From the NCBI GenBank assembly GCA_028289545.1, contig JANQPG010000039.1, positions 1-36,803 of the forward strand: a stretch of DNA of 36,803 nucleotides, written 5' to 3'. Shown here piece after piece: positions 7,648 to 16,576 of this stretch. Source of the DNA: Woeseiaceae bacterium (GTDB lineage: Bacteria; Pseudomonadota; Gammaproteobacteria; Steroidobacterales; Woeseiaceae). Each line of letters starts with the position of its first letter. Position 1 is the stretch's first letter. Both the position numbers and the translations under genes were made by a program. The notes under the pieces were generated by a model. It ran no database searches, was not told the DNA's origin, and saw only the letters and a program-made list of their open reading frames with translations.

Positions 7648-8703
7648 ATGAGCGTCTTCGAGCATCCCGAGTTTGACCATCATGAAGGTGTTCACTACTT
7701 CGAGGAGCCGGACGCCGGTCTCAAGGCCATCATTGCGGTGCACTCGACCGCCCTCGGGCCGGCCGCGGGCGGCTGCCGTCTCTGGCAGTACGACAGGAGC
7801 GACGATGCCGTCACGGACGTCCTTCGGCTGTCGCGAGGCATGACCTACAAGAACGCCGTCGCGGGTCTGCCGTTTGGCGGCGGTAAGGCCGTAATCCTCA
7901 AAACCCCTGCGCTTGCCGCAAACCCGGAGCTGTTCCGGGCCTTCGGCCGCGCCGTCGACGCGCTCGGCGGTCGCTACGTAACAGCCGAAGACGTCGGCGT
8001 CAGTGTCGACAACATGCGCAACGTGCGCGAAAGCACCCGCCACGTGTCCGGCCTGCCGCAAAGCGGCGCTTCAGCCGGCGGCGACCCGTCTCCGTGGACC
8101 GCACTGGGTGTGTTTCTGGGGATACAGGCCGCCGTTGCGGTCCACCTGAACCGCGATTCGCTCGACGGGCTGCGGGTTGCGATCCAGGGTGTCGGCCACG
8201 TCGGGCTGCACCTCGGCCGGCTGCTCAGCGAAGCCGGCGCGGAGCTGACGATTGCCGACGTCAACCGGAAAAACCTCGAGGCGGCTCAGGCGGCGTTTCC
8301 GGCCAACGTCGTCGCTGCGCAGGACATCCTGTTCGCCGACGCCGACGTCCTGGCCCCCTGCGCATTGGGCAACGTGCTCAACTCAGTCAGCATTCCGAAA
8401 ATCAAGGCGAAAGTCATTGCCGGTGCCGCCAACAATCAGCTCAGCACGGAAGCGGACGGCGACCGCCTCGCCGAGCGCAACATCCTGTACGCACCCGACT
8501 ACGTCATCAACGCCGGCGGCATCATTTCCGTCGCGCGCGAATACTTCGAGAAGGGCTCCGAAGACGAAGTCCGCAGCGACGTCGGCCGCATTCCGGTGCG
8601 CCTCGAGGAAATTTTCGCCGAGTCCGCCGCCAGCCACAAGGCAACCAACCGCGTTGCCGACGAACTGGCCCGGCGGCTCGTAACGGCCGCCGGAACGGAC
8701 TGA
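7648..8703 (+). CDS. ldh: Leucine dehydrogenase (Leu/Phe/Val dehydrogenase family)
   Basis: A 351-residue NAD-dependent amino acid dehydrogenase that oxidatively deaminates branched-chain amino acids to 2-keto acids and ammonia. The N-terminal domain has GPAAGGCRLW, with Lys68 in GMTYKNA and catalytic Lys80 in FGGGKAVI, matching the Bacillus leucine dehydrogenase numbering. The Rossmann motif is VAIQGVGHVGLHLGRLL, and CAPCALG-type residues appear as LAPCALGNVLN. It is first in a run with E1 alpha, E1 beta and E2 of the branched-chain keto acid dehydrogenase, so it feeds their substrates directly. The 73-base gap to E1 alpha has no obvious terminator. Confidence 0.9.
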   Translation: MSVFEHPEFDHHEGVHYFEEPDAGLKAIIAVHSTALGPAAGGCRLWQYDRSDDAVTDVLRLSRGMTYKNAVAGLPFGGGKAVILKTPALAANPELFRAFGRAVDALGGRYVTAEDVGVSVDNMRNVRESTRHVSGLPQSGASAGGDPSPWTALGVFLGIQAAVAVHLNRDSLDGLRVAIQGVGHVGLHLGRLLSEAGAELTIADVNRKNLEAAQAAFPANVVAAQDILFADADVLAPCALGNVLNSVSIPKIKAKVIAGAANNQLSTEADGDRLAERNILYAPDYVINAGGIISVAREYFEKGSEDEVRSDVGRIPVRLEEIFAESAASHKATNRVADELARRLVTAAGTD

Positions 8704-8776
8704 TAGAGCCGACTGATTCGGCCGGGCGGCTGCTGCACGTCGCCGGGCCACAACGACCAACAAGGGATAACGGCAC

Positions 8777-10036
8777 ATGGCAAAAGAGTCACGACTGCAT
8801 ATTCCGCGGCCCACCGCGCGGCCCGGTGACGAGCCGGACTTCAGTTACCTGAATCTGAGTCCCGCCGGCGCCGTCGACAAACCCGGTACCGATGCCCGCG
8901 TGCGTGAAATCGAACACCTGAGCACGGGCCTCATACGGGTTCTGGACGACGACCACTCGGCGAAAGGCCCCTGGAATCCCAACATGGAACCCGCCGACCT
9001 GCAGATTGCGCTGCGCTGGATGTTGCTCAACCGCGTCTTCGACGAGCGGATGTGGCAGATCCAGCGCCAGGGGCGCATTTCCTTCTACATGGAGGCGCTC
9101 GGCGAAGAGGCCGTGTCCATTGGACAAGCCATGGCGCTGCGTCACGGCGACATGTGTTTCCCCTCCTATCGCAACCAGGGCCTGTACATGTACCGCGGCG
9201 TCAAACTCGTCGACATGATGTGCCAGTGCCTGTCGAACACGCGCGATATGTGTCAGGGCCGCCAGCTGCCGATTATGTATCACTCGAAAAGCGGCAACGT
9301 ATTCTCGATCTCCGGCAACCTCGGCACGCAGTACCCGCATGCCGTCGGTTGGGCGATGGCCTCGGCCATCAAGGGTGAAGACCATGTGGCCGCCAGCTGG
9401 GTCGGCGACGGCACGACCGCCGAGGCCGACTTTCACCATGCGCTGACTTTCGCGGCCGTCTACCAGGCGCCCGTTATCCTCAATGTCGTCAACAATCAAT
9501 GGGCGATCTCCACGTTCCAGGGAACGGCCGGCGGCGAGCGCCGCCCGTTTGCGGCGCGCGGTCTGGGCCTCGGTATCCCCGGACTGAGAGTCGACGGTAA
9601 CGACCTCCTGGCGATTTACTCGGCAACGCTCTGGGCGGCCGATCGTGCGCGGCGCGGCGGCGGACCCGCGCTGATCGAGCTGGTCACGTATCGTGGCGGT
9701 GCGCACTCGACGAGCGACGACCCCTCCAAGTACCGTCCGAAACACGAGTGGACTGATTTCCCGCTCGGCGATCCGGTCGAGCGCCTCAAGCAGCATCTGA
9801 TCAGTGAAGGCCACTGGTCGGACGCAAAGCACGAAGCGTTGACCGAAGAACTCAAGTCCGAAGTACTCGCCGCGTGGAAGGAGGCGCAGAAGTACGGGAC
9901 CATGACCGAAGGGCCGTGGCTCGATCCCGCCACGATGTTCGATGACGTGTACGCCGATCCGCCGAAGCGGCTCGAGTCGCAGCGCCGCCGCATGCTGGAA
10001 ACGCAGCGCATGAACGGTGATGGAGGTCAGGGCTAA
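8777..10036 (+). CDS. bkdA1: Branched-chain 2-oxoacid dehydrogenase E1 alpha subunit
   Basis: A 419-residue thiamine diphosphate-dependent E1 alpha chain. The ThDP/Mg motif starts at GDGTTAEADFHHAL (about residue 210) and ends in the NNQWAIS segment about 30 residues later. The long N-terminal extension before the catalytic core (LSTGLIRVLDDD) is typical of Pseudomonas-type BkdA1 rather than of pyruvate E1 alpha. It decarboxylates branched-chain 2-keto acids and acylates the lipoyl group of E2. AAGGGA lies upstream of the ATG. Its stop overlaps the E1 beta start in TAATG. Confidence 0.93.
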   Translation: MAKESRLHIPRPTARPGDEPDFSYLNLSPAGAVDKPGTDARVREIEHLSTGLIRVLDDDHSAKGPWNPNMEPADLQIALRWMLLNRVFDERMWQIQRQGRISFYMEALGEEAVSIGQAMALRHGDMCFPSYRNQGLYMYRGVKLVDMMCQCLSNTRDMCQGRQLPIMYHSKSGNVFSISGNLGTQYPHAVGWAMASAIKGEDHVAASWVGDGTTAEADFHHALTFAAVYQAPVILNVVNNQWAISTFQGTAGGERRPFAARGLGLGIPGLRVDGNDLLAIYSATLWAADRARRGGGPALIELVTYRGGAHSTSDDPSKYRPKHEWTDFPLGDPVERLKQHLISEGHWSDAKHEALTEELKSEVLAAWKEAQKYGTMTEGPWLDPATMFDDVYADPPKRLESQRRRMLETQRMNGDGGQG

Positions 10037-11052
10037 TGGCGCAGATGAACATGATCGAAGCGATCCGTTCGGCGCACGACATCGTCATGGACCGCGACCC
10101 GAACGTCGTCGTGCTCGGCGAGGACGTCGGCTACTTCGGCGGCGTGTTCCGCTGCACGGACGGGCTGCAGCGCAAATACGGCGAACACCGCGTCATCGAT
10201 GCACCCATTGCCGAAGGCGGCATTATTGGCGCCGCTATCGGCATGGGCGTCAACGGCCTCCGGCCCGTTGCCGAAATTCAGTTTGCGGACTACATCTATC
10301 CGGGCTTCGACCAGATCGTGTCGGAACTCGCGCGTTTGCGCTATCGCACCTGCGGTGAGTTCTTCTCGCCGGTCACAATCCGCACACCCTGCGGCGGCGG
10401 CATCCGCGGCGGCCAGACGCACTCGCAGTCACCGGAAGGCATTTTTACGCACGTCAGCGGCATCAAGGTTGTGATGCCGTCGAACCCCTACGACGCGAAG
10501 GGTCTTTTGATCAGCGCGATCGAATCCGACGACCCGGTCGTGTTCTTCGAGCCCAAACGTATTTACAACGGGCCCTTCGACGGCGACCCCGACAAGCCGG
10601 CGGTCTCCTGGAGCTCACATCCCAAAGGAGAGGTGCCGGAAGGCTACTACACCGTCCCCCTTGGCGAGGCGGAAGTGGCGCGCAGCGGCAGTGAACTGAC
10701 CATCGTGACTTATGGCACACTCGTGCACGTTGCCGTGGCTGCCGCGGAACTCACCGGCGTGGACGCCGAAGTCATCGACGTTCGCTCGCTGTCGCCGCTC
10801 GACGTTACGACACTGGCCGACTCGGTGAAGAAGACCGGCCGCTGCCTCATTGCGCATGAGGCTACGCGGTTCAGCGGTTACGGCGCGGAACTCGCCGCTA
10901 CGCTGCAGAAAGAGTGTTTCTACTACCTCGAAGCACCCATCGGCCGCGTCGGCGGCTGGGATACGCCTTATCCGCACGCGTTCGAGTGGCAGTATTTTCC
11001 GGGACAGCGCCGCATGGCTGCCGGCATTCGCAGAGTGATGGAGGCGGAATGA
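10036..11052 (+). CDS. bkdA2: Branched-chain 2-oxoacid dehydrogenase E1 beta subunit
   Basis: A 338-residue transketolase-like E1 beta chain. Visible blocks are VVVLGEDVGYFGGVFRCTDGL near the N-terminus, the PIAEGGIIGAAIGMGVNGLRPVAEIQFADY core, TPCGGGIRGGQTHSQSPEG with the active-site His pair region, and the C-terminal LIAHEATRFSGYGAEL. It pairs with E1 alpha to form the alpha2beta2 decarboxylase. ATG 10036 overlaps the E1 alpha stop by one base and its own stop overlaps the E2 start by four bases (ATGA), so the three subunits are translationally coupled. Confidence 0.93.
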   Translation: MAQMNMIEAIRSAHDIVMDRDPNVVVLGEDVGYFGGVFRCTDGLQRKYGEHRVIDAPIAEGGIIGAAIGMGVNGLRPVAEIQFADYIYPGFDQIVSELARLRYRTCGEFFSPVTIRTPCGGGIRGGQTHSQSPEGIFTHVSGIKVVMPSNPYDAKGLLISAIESDDPVVFFEPKRIYNGPFDGDPDKPAVSWSSHPKGEVPEGYYTVPLGEAEVARSGSELTIVTYGTLVHVAVAAAELTGVDAEVIDVRSLSPLDVTTLADSVKKTGRCLIAHEATRFSGYGAELAATLQKECFYYLEAPIGRVGGWDTPYPHAFEWQYFPGQRRMAAGIRRVMEAE

Positions 11053-12293
11053 GCGAATACACCTTCAAATTACCGGACCTCGGCGAAGGCACCGTTGAAT
11101 CGGAAATCGGCGAGTGGTTCATCAAGGTGGGAGACGACGTCAAGGAAGAGGACGTTGTCGGCACAATGATGACCGACAAGGCCGCCGTCGAACTGTCCTC
11201 CCCGGTTTCCGGCAAGGTGGTTCGCCTCGCGGGCGAACCGGGCGATATCGTCGCGGTCGGCGCGCCGCTGGTCGTATTCGAAACCGGTGCTTCGGGCGCC
11301 ACCCCGGACACGGCGTCGGACGATGCGGGCGAACAGCCGAGCTCTAAAGAGTCGGCCGCAACGCCGGAACCCGCCGCACGTCAATCCGCCACCGCGGCGA
11401 CACCCGCGCCGGCTGCGGAGAAGCCCCGGGGCGCCCGCATCATTACGTCGCCCGCCATTCGCCGTCGTGCAAAAGAACTCGGCGTCGACCTGTCGCGTGT
11501 CGAAGGATCAGCGCCCGGCGGCCGCATTACGCGCGCGGATTTCGACGACTTCGTCAACGGCCGGCAGCAGTCTGCGAGACGCGCCGCCGACAAAGCCCGG
11601 GACACCGTGCGGGAGATCAAGGTCATTGGCCTGCGCCGCGTCATTGCCGAACGCATGTCCGCCGCGACGCGCGAAATTCCGCACTTCTCCTACGTCGAAG
11701 AACTCGACATTACGGAGCTCGAAGCGCTGCGCAAACACCTGAACCAGCAGAACCCCGAGCGGCGGCTGACCTTGCTACCATTCCTCGGCACCGCACTCAT
11801 CCGGGTGCTGAAAGAATTCCCACAGTGCAACGCCACCTACGACAAGGAACGCAACGTGCTTTTGCAGCACGATGCCGTGCACCTCGGAGTGGCCACACAA
11901 ACGCCGGACGGGCTCAAGGTGCCGGTGGTACGGCATGCGGAGACGATGAACCTCACGAACCTTGCCGCCGAGATTCGTCGGGTAGCCGAAGCCGCACGTG
12001 ACAATAGCGCAAAGAAAAGTGAACTCACCGGCTCGACGATCACGATCACGAGCCTGGGCAAACTGGGCGGGATTGCGTCGACGCCGGTCATCAACATGCC
12101 CGAGGTCGGTATTGTCGGCGTCAACCGAGCGGTCGAGCGGCCGGTCGTGCACAACGGTCAGATTGCGGTACGGCTCATGATGAACCTGTCATCGTCATTC
12201 GATCACCGCTTCGTCGACGGCTATGACGCCGCGCAGATGATCCAGCGCGTGCGCGAACTACTGGAACACCCCGCGACGCTTTTTATCGACTAG
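11049..12293 (+). CDS. bkdB: Dihydrolipoyl acyltransferase E2 of the branched-chain 2-oxoacid dehydrogenase complex
   Basis: A 414-residue E2 with three modules in order: one lipoyl domain (residues 1-80, lipoylated Lys in MMTDKAAVELSSPVSG), an Ala/Pro/Glu-rich linker, the peripheral-subunit binding domain (ITSPAIRRRAKELGVDLSRVEG, about 135-170), and the catalytic acyltransferase domain ending in SFDHRFVDGYDAAQM with the HRxxDG active site. The start is ATG 11049, in the ATGA overlap with E1 beta; the open frame continues upstream inside E1 beta but lacks homology there. The complex also needs an E3 dihydrolipoyl dehydrogenase, which is not encoded next to it here. Confidence 0.94.
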   Translation: MSEYTFKLPDLGEGTVESEIGEWFIKVGDDVKEEDVVGTMMTDKAAVELSSPVSGKVVRLAGEPGDIVAVGAPLVVFETGASGATPDTASDDAGEQPSSKESAATPEPAARQSATAATPAPAAEKPRGARIITSPAIRRRAKELGVDLSRVEGSAPGGRITRADFDDFVNGRQQSARRAADKARDTVREIKVIGLRRVIAERMSAATREIPHFSYVEELDITELEALRKHLNQQNPERRLTLLPFLGTALIRVLKEFPQCNATYDKERNVLLQHDAVHLGVATQTPDGLKVPVVRHAETMNLTNLAAEIRRVAEAARDNSAKKSELTGSTITITSLGKLGGIASTPVINMPEVGIVGVNRAVERPVVHNGQIAVRLMMNLSSSFDHRFVDGYDAAQMIQRVRELLEHPATLFID

Positions 12294-12327
12294 CGATCGA
12301 CACGCTATTCATCGACTAGAGGTCGAA
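12276..12327 (+). repeat. 26-bp imperfect tandem duplication over the E2 stop codon
   Basis: Two adjacent units start at 12276 and 12302. Twenty of the first 24 positions agree; both contain ATCGACTAG, so the E2 stop codon TAG is duplicated just past the gene end. The duplication lies in the short space between E2 and the convergent solute-binding protein gene. Confidence 0.7.
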
Positions 12328-12341
12328 GCGCCGCGGCCGAC

Positions 12342-13208
12342 CTACTCGTCGACAGCCTGGAACTGATACATCGCCTCGACAATCGGCGACAGCGGTTCGC
12401 CGTAGCGGCCGAACCACTGCTGGTAGAGACGCCGAATCTGCGCGCCCCGGTAGACACCCGCCAGCGCGCGATCAGCAACCAGGCGAAACTCGGTGTCGCC
12501 GCGCCGCGTCATCATCGCGTAAGGCTCAAAGGAAATGACCTGCTTGCTCATCCGGTACTGGTCGGCCTTGTCGGGATCGCGAAAGATCTGCCCCAGCAGC
12601 ATTGCCCGGTCGGAAGCGTAAGCGTCGACGTCACCGGCATCCAGTAGCGCCATGCCCTCGTCGTGCGTCGCGACGAAACGAAGCGTCAGGTTCACTTCAT
12701 TGTAGTTCGCAAAACGACGCATGACGTCCTCTGTCGTCGTCCCCCTGAGCACCGCTATCTTCTGATCGCTCAACTCGTCGATACTGTCGACGGGCGCCTC
12801 CCGGCGCGAAAGAATCGCGGCACCGGTGATAAAAGTCATCAACGTGAAATCCACACGTTCGCGACGCGACAAGGTCACGGTCGAAGCGCCGCACTCGATG
12901 TCGACATCGCCGTTCTCGACGGCCTCGAGGCGCTCCGGCATGCTGTTGAGCGGCACGAACTCGAGTTCGAGCGCGTCGAGTTCCAGCTCGTCGCGGACCG
13001 CAACAGCAATGTAGCGGCAGAGATCGATCGAGTAGCCGGCCGGGTCTCCATTGCCGTTGTTGAACGACAACGGTGCAGCGTCCGGCACGTAACCGATGCG
13101 AAACGTACCGCTCTCGGCAATTCTCTCGAGGGTCGTCGATGCGGCCTGCGCCGTGGACGGCGAAACGAATGCGAAGATGGCCAGCGCGGCGAGCAGCATA
13201 CGCAGCAT
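12342..13208 (-). CDS. Amino-acid-type ABC transporter substrate-binding protein (family 3)
   Basis: A 288-residue periplasmic binding protein. It has a signal peptide (MLRMLLAALAIFAFVSPSTAQA, cleavage after AQA) and the SBP_bac_3 pattern: LERIAESGTFRIGYVPDAAPLSF, GYSIDLCRYIA, GDVDIECGASTVTLSRRERVDFT, and QKIAVLRGTTTEDVMRRF. Relatives such as GltI and FliY bind polar amino acids. AAGGGGGAAAG lies just upstream of the ATG. No permease or ATPase gene is adjacent, so it either serves a transporter encoded elsewhere or acts as a free-standing sensor or binding protein. It is convergent with the bkd operon. Confidence 0.88.
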   Translation of the reverse strand: MLRMLLAALAIFAFVSPSTAQAASTTLERIAESGTFRIGYVPDAAPLSFNNGNGDPAGYSIDLCRYIAVAVRDELELDALELEFVPLNSMPERLEAVENGDVDIECGASTVTLSRRERVDFTLMTFITGAAILSRREAPVDSIDELSDQKIAVLRGTTTEDVMRRFANYNEVNLTLRFVATHDEGMALLDAGDVDAYASDRAMLLGQIFRDPDKADQYRMSKQVISFEPYAMMTRRGDTEFRLVADRALAGVYRGAQIRRLYQQWFGRYGEPLSPIVEAMYQFQAVDE

Positions 13209-13358
13209 GAGCTTTCCCCCTTTGAAAGAGACTGCAGTCGTGGTGGCGAAGCTGTCGGTTTAGTGCCGAAAAAACGCTTTCCGGTTCCGACAGTTTTCGC
13301 TCGCTTCGAGTCTCGCAGCATACCCGGGGCTTGTCCAGAAAGCCCGGCCGGCCGGATG

Positions 13359-14348
13359 TTACGCCGCTATTGCCGCCAGAAGCGCGCCAGCGCTCGTAAA
13401 CGCCGCCTCGACGCGACCACGGACCCACCAGTCTCCAGCCACTCCGAGCCCGCGTTCGGCGTCGTAAAAACACCGCGGCCCGGACTGCTTGGGTAAATTG
13501 GCGAAGCGCCAGCGGTGTACGTCGCAGTGCTCCGCCGTGTGGCCGTCGACGCCGGTGACACGCTGCACCTCGCCGAGCATGTGCTCGGTAACCGATTCGA
13601 GAGGCGTATCCATGTTGGCTTCGGCCCAGCGGTTGGTGGCGTGGACGAGCATCGTCGGCGCCGAGTTGCGGCCGGGTTTGCTGCTGTTGATCGAGATCCA
13701 GCTCACGTCTGCGTCACGAACCAGCGCCGCATCAAAACCCACGGCCGGCGGGCTCGCAAATCCGAGCATTAGCGCATAGCACCCCAGCATGTCGTGGCCG
13801 GCCGCGGCCTCAGCCAGCGCCCGCTCTTCAGGCAACAGCGCCAGGGTCTGGGTCAACGGTGCCGTCACGAGCAGTTGGTCGAAGACGCCGAGCGGCCCGG
13901 GCGTCCCGCCGCCACGGCTGCCGGTCAGCGACCAGTCGCCCGCGTCGCGGGACACGGCATTGACCGTCGTTTGCAAACGCACGTCGAGACCCTCGGCCAG
14001 AGCCCGGCCAATGGCGTTCATACGCGGCACACCGACGTAATGCGGGTAGTCGTCGTCCCAGCGGCGGGTCGCCGTCATCTCCGAGCCCGAGAACTCCGCG
14101 AACCGCGCATGCCAGGCCGCTGCATGTCCCGCAGCGACAAGCGGCTCGACAAAGCGCCGGAAAGCCGGCGTGCGGGTCGTAAAAAACTGTGCACCGTGGT
14201 CGAATTCGTAGTCACCCGCGTAGCGGGTCGCCATGCGGCCGCCGGCCCCTCGCGATTTCTCGAACAGGACCACTTCATGAGCATCGCGAAGCCCCCTGGC
14301 CAGCACCAGACCCGCGAGGCCGGCGCCAATGATGGCTACTCTGGCCAT
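13359..14348 (-). CDS. NAD(P)/FAD-dependent amine-oxidase-like oxidoreductase (renalase-like)
   Basis: A 329-residue flavoprotein. The N-terminal dinucleotide fold is MARVAIIGAGLAGLVLARGL, followed by the EKSRGAGGRMATR arginine-rich motif that contacts FAD in amine-oxidase and renalase-like enzymes, and DHGAQFFTTR. The C-terminal GLGVAGDWWVRGRVEAAFTSAGALL closes the FAD site. The function of bacterial members is mostly unknown; some oxidise dihydronicotinamide isomers. The gene starts inside the end of the DUF3429 gene (13-base overlap), so the two are co-translated. Confidence 0.82.
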   Translation of the reverse strand: MARVAIIGAGLAGLVLARGLRDAHEVVLFEKSRGAGGRMATRYAGDYEFDHGAQFFTTRTPAFRRFVEPLVAAGHAAAWHARFAEFSGSEMTATRRWDDDYPHYVGVPRMNAIGRALAEGLDVRLQTTVNAVSRDAGDWSLTGSRGGGTPGPLGVFDQLLVTAPLTQTLALLPEERALAEAAAGHDMLGCYALMLGFASPPAVGFDAALVRDADVSWISINSSKPGRNSAPTMLVHATNRWAEANMDTPLESVTEHMLGEVQRVTGVDGHTAEHCDVHRWRFANLPKQSGPRCFYDAERGLGVAGDWWVRGRVEAAFTSAGALLAAIAA

Positions 14349-14815
14349 GCCGTGAACAGCGCGACCAACAGGGCCAGCACGACAATGGCTGAGATACGCT
14401 GCCGCAAAACCCAGTAGTCGCGGCCAATGAGGCCAACCGCAAACAGTCGGCTGTCAGCCCACAGCAGGAACAAAAAAACGAGCGCCTGAACGGCCAGCGC
14501 AACAAAGGCCGGCGCTGCAAGCGCCGAGATCCATGCGGCCAGCACAAACGCATTGCTGAGCAGCAACCACGGCGGGGCATTTCCTGCGGGTTCGCGCAGC
14601 CGGGCCGCCCACAGAGTCCCCGCCATGAAACTCGCGATGGCAAGCCCGTAGCTGACCAGCGCCTGCTCTACCGAACCGAGCAGCGGAATGTCCCGGATGC
14701 CAGCGTAAGGCAGCAGTGCGCAGGCCAGAAACGGCAGTGCGCCCGCATAGGTCAGTGCTCGAGAGGTGAGCGCTCCCGAGCGTGCCGGCAAAACGGGACT
14801 TGTTTGATCTTGCAC
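14336..14815 (-). CDS. DUF3429 membrane protein
   Basis: A 159-residue integral membrane protein with about five hydrophobic segments (ALTYAGALPFLACALLPYAG, LVSYGLAIASFMAGTLWAARL, LLLSNAFVLAAWISALAAPAF, LAVQALVFLFLLWAD, AIVVLALLVALFTAW). The GTLWAARL and DYWVLRQRIS pieces are typical of DUF3429, whose role is unknown. The start GTG 14815 is preferred because GAGGAAA precedes it; GTG 14851 gives 12 more polar residues without a ribosome site. It overlaps the downstream FAD oxidoreductase gene by 13 bases. Confidence 0.8.
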   Translation of the reverse strand: MQDQTSPVLPARSGALTSRALTYAGALPFLACALLPYAGIRDIPLLGSVEQALVSYGLAIASFMAGTLWAARLREPAGNAPPWLLLSNAFVLAAWISALAAPAFVALAVQALVFLFLLWADSRLFAVGLIGRDYWVLRQRISAIVVLALLVALFTAWPE

Positions 14816-15007
14816 GCCAGTGATTTCCTCAAGGCCGTTTCGGCGCGACACTAGCCCATGGCGATCCTCGCGTCGAGCCCCTCGCGGATACCAAGTGTTA
14901 CAAATCGAGTCTGTGCTTCCGGGATGATGCGTAAGATGATTTGTTTTCGAGTGAGTCTTGGAGATAGTCTAAGGCTCACTGCCCCTTCCTCATTTCAGGA
15001 GCGTTTC

Positions 15008-15550
15008 ATGAAAAGGCTGGTTGTACTGCTTGCCATTACCCTGACCGGTACGGCGGCTGCCGAAAACGCAGCGCTACTCGACCACGATTTCCGCCGGCTG
15101 GCGTCTGAAGACACGATTAACCTCAAGGACGAATTCGGCGGCGACGTCGTGCTGCTCGTCAACACGGCGTCCAAGTGCGGCAACACACCACAATACGATG
15201 GTCTCGAGAAGCTGTACCAGGAATATGGCGAGCGCGGCTTCACGGTCGTCGGCATCCCGTCGAACGACTTTCTGGGCCAGGAACCCGGCACCGAGGAGGA
15301 AATTCAGGAATTCTGCCGGCTGACCTACAAGGTCAAGTTCCCGATGGTCGAGAAAACGGTAGTCAAGAAAGACGACGCACATCCATTGTTTCACGCACTT
15401 GCCGAAGCCTCAGGCACCTACCCGACCTGGAATTTCCACAAATTCCTGATAGGCCGGGACGGCGAGCTGATTGCCGAATTCAGTCCGCGCACAAAACCCT
15501 ACGACGAAAAAGTCGTGTCGGCGATAGAAAAGGCGCTGGACGCCTCCTGA
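15008..15550 (+). CDS. Glutathione peroxidase family protein, exported
   Basis: A 180-residue thiol peroxidase of the GPx family with a signal peptide ([18 protein letters not shown]). The peroxidatic cysteine is Cys57 in [17 protein letters not shown] carries the conserved Trp and Asn. The loop usually reading CNQF is SNDF here, so the tetrad Gln is Asp and the Cys in that loop is missing; the same change is seen in other bacterial GPx proteins. It would reduce peroxides in the periplasm using thioredoxin- or glutathione-like donors. CAGGAG precedes ATG 15008; the open frame extends further upstream but without homology. Downstream are DUF2256 and nei genes on the same strand. Confidence 0.9.
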   Translation: MKRLVVLLAITLTGTAAAENAALLDHDFRRLASEDTINLKDEFGGDVVLLVNTASKCGNTPQYDGLEKLYQEYGERGFTVVGIPSNDFLGQEPGTEEEIQEFCRLTYKVKFPMVEKTVVKKDDAHPLFHALAEASGTYPTWNFHKFLIGRDGELIAEFSPRTKPYDEKVVSAIEKALDAS

Positions 15551-15582
15551 CGCCCGGCTGCAAGAAAAGCACCGGAAGCACC

Positions 15583-15726
15583 GTGCACCGAAAGGCGCAT
15601 CTGCCGTCGAAACCCTGCGCCGTGTGCGGCCGCCCGTTCCGGTGGCGGCGCAAGTGGTCCGCGTGCTGGGAGTCGGTGCGCTATTGCTCCGAGCGCTGCC
15701 GGCGTCAGCGGCAGAGCAGCCGCTAG
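15583..15726 (+). CDS. DUF2256 small zinc-ribbon-like protein
   Basis: A 47-residue protein from GTG 15583: [20 protein letters not shown], then a Trp and [12 protein letters not shown]. The CxxC and CxxxC pairs with the PFxWRxKW core are the DUF2256 signature; the family is small, basic and probably binds zinc, with no known role. It lies 32 bases after the peroxidase and 6 bases before nei, so it is probably in one transcript with them. Confidence 0.8.
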   Translation: MHRKAHLPSKPCAVCGRPFRWRRKWSACWESVRYCSERCRRQRQSSR

Positions 15727-15732
15727 CACGGT

Positions 15733-16560
15733 ATGCCGGAAGGACCTGAAATCCGCCTCGCGGCGGACAAGATTGCGCGCGTACTCATCGACGAGGCACT
15801 GGCCAGCGTCGAATTTGGGCTGCCGCGGCTTGAACGCTTCGCCAAACGTCTGACAGGGGCCGTCGTAACGGCGGTCGATACCCGCGGCAAAGCCATGCTC
15901 ACGCGGTTCGACAACGGGCTGACCTTGTACAGCCACAATCAGCTGTACGGCCGCTGGTACACGACGCGACGCCCGCGGCTGCCGGACACGACGCGGAGTT
16001 TACGCGTGGCGCTGCACACGGAAACCCACAGCGCCCTGTTGTACAGCGCGTCGGACATCGAAGTGCTAACGAACAAACAGCTCGATCAGCACCCGTTCCT
16101 TACCCGCGTCGGCCCCGACATACTCGACAAGCGCCTGAATACCGATGCCGTTGTCGAGCGGCTGCTCGAACAGCGCTTCCGTAACCGCAGCCTCGGCGGC
16201 CTGTATCTCGACCAAGCTTTCCTTGCCGGTAACGGCAACTACCTGCGCTCGGAAACCCTGCACGTGGCGCGTGTGCACCCGGCTGAAAAACCGGCGGAAC
16301 TCGATGCGCGACGCCTTCGCGAGCTTGCCCGTCTTACCCTGACAATCAGCCGCCGCTCGTACCGCACGCGCGGCGTGACGGTCACGCCCGAAATCGACAA
16401 GACGCTGCGCGCCAAGGGTTTACCGTTCGAGAAGCGACGCTTTTTTGTCTTCGGCCGGGCCAGCCAACCCTGCCGTCGATGCAAAACCCGCATCCGCCAC
16501 ACGACCGTCAGCGGGCGTCGGCTGTACCTCTGCCCGAGTTGTCAGCCGCGTCCGAAGTAG
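15733..16560 (+). CDS. nei: Endonuclease VIII-type DNA glycosylase/AP lyase
   Basis: A 275-residue Fpg/Nei family glycosylase that removes oxidised pyrimidines and cleaves the abasic site. Catalytic Pro2-Glu3 are in MPEGPEIRLAADKI, Lys53 in RGKAML, and HNQLYGRW is Nei-like rather than MutM-like. AGNGNYLRSE is the helix-two-turn-helix. The C-terminal zinc finger has Cys247, Cys250, Cys267 and Cys270 (C-x2-C-x16-C-x2-C) with the DNA-intercalating arginine in SGRRLYLCP. The length is slightly above that of E. coli Nei. The peroxidase and DUF2256 genes upstream suggest an oxidative-damage group. Confidence 0.92.
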   Translation: MPEGPEIRLAADKIARVLIDEALASVEFGLPRLERFAKRLTGAVVTAVDTRGKAMLTRFDNGLTLYSHNQLYGRWYTTRRPRLPDTTRSLRVALHTETHSALLYSASDIEVLTNKQLDQHPFLTRVGPDILDKRLNTDAVVERLLEQRFRNRSLGGLYLDQAFLAGNGNYLRSETLHVARVHPAEKPAELDARRLRELARLTLTISRRSYRTRGVTVTPEIDKTLRAKGLPFEKRRFFVFGRASQPCRRCKTRIRHTTVSGRRLYLCPSCQPRPK

Positions 16561-16576
16561 TGCCTGGATACACTTG

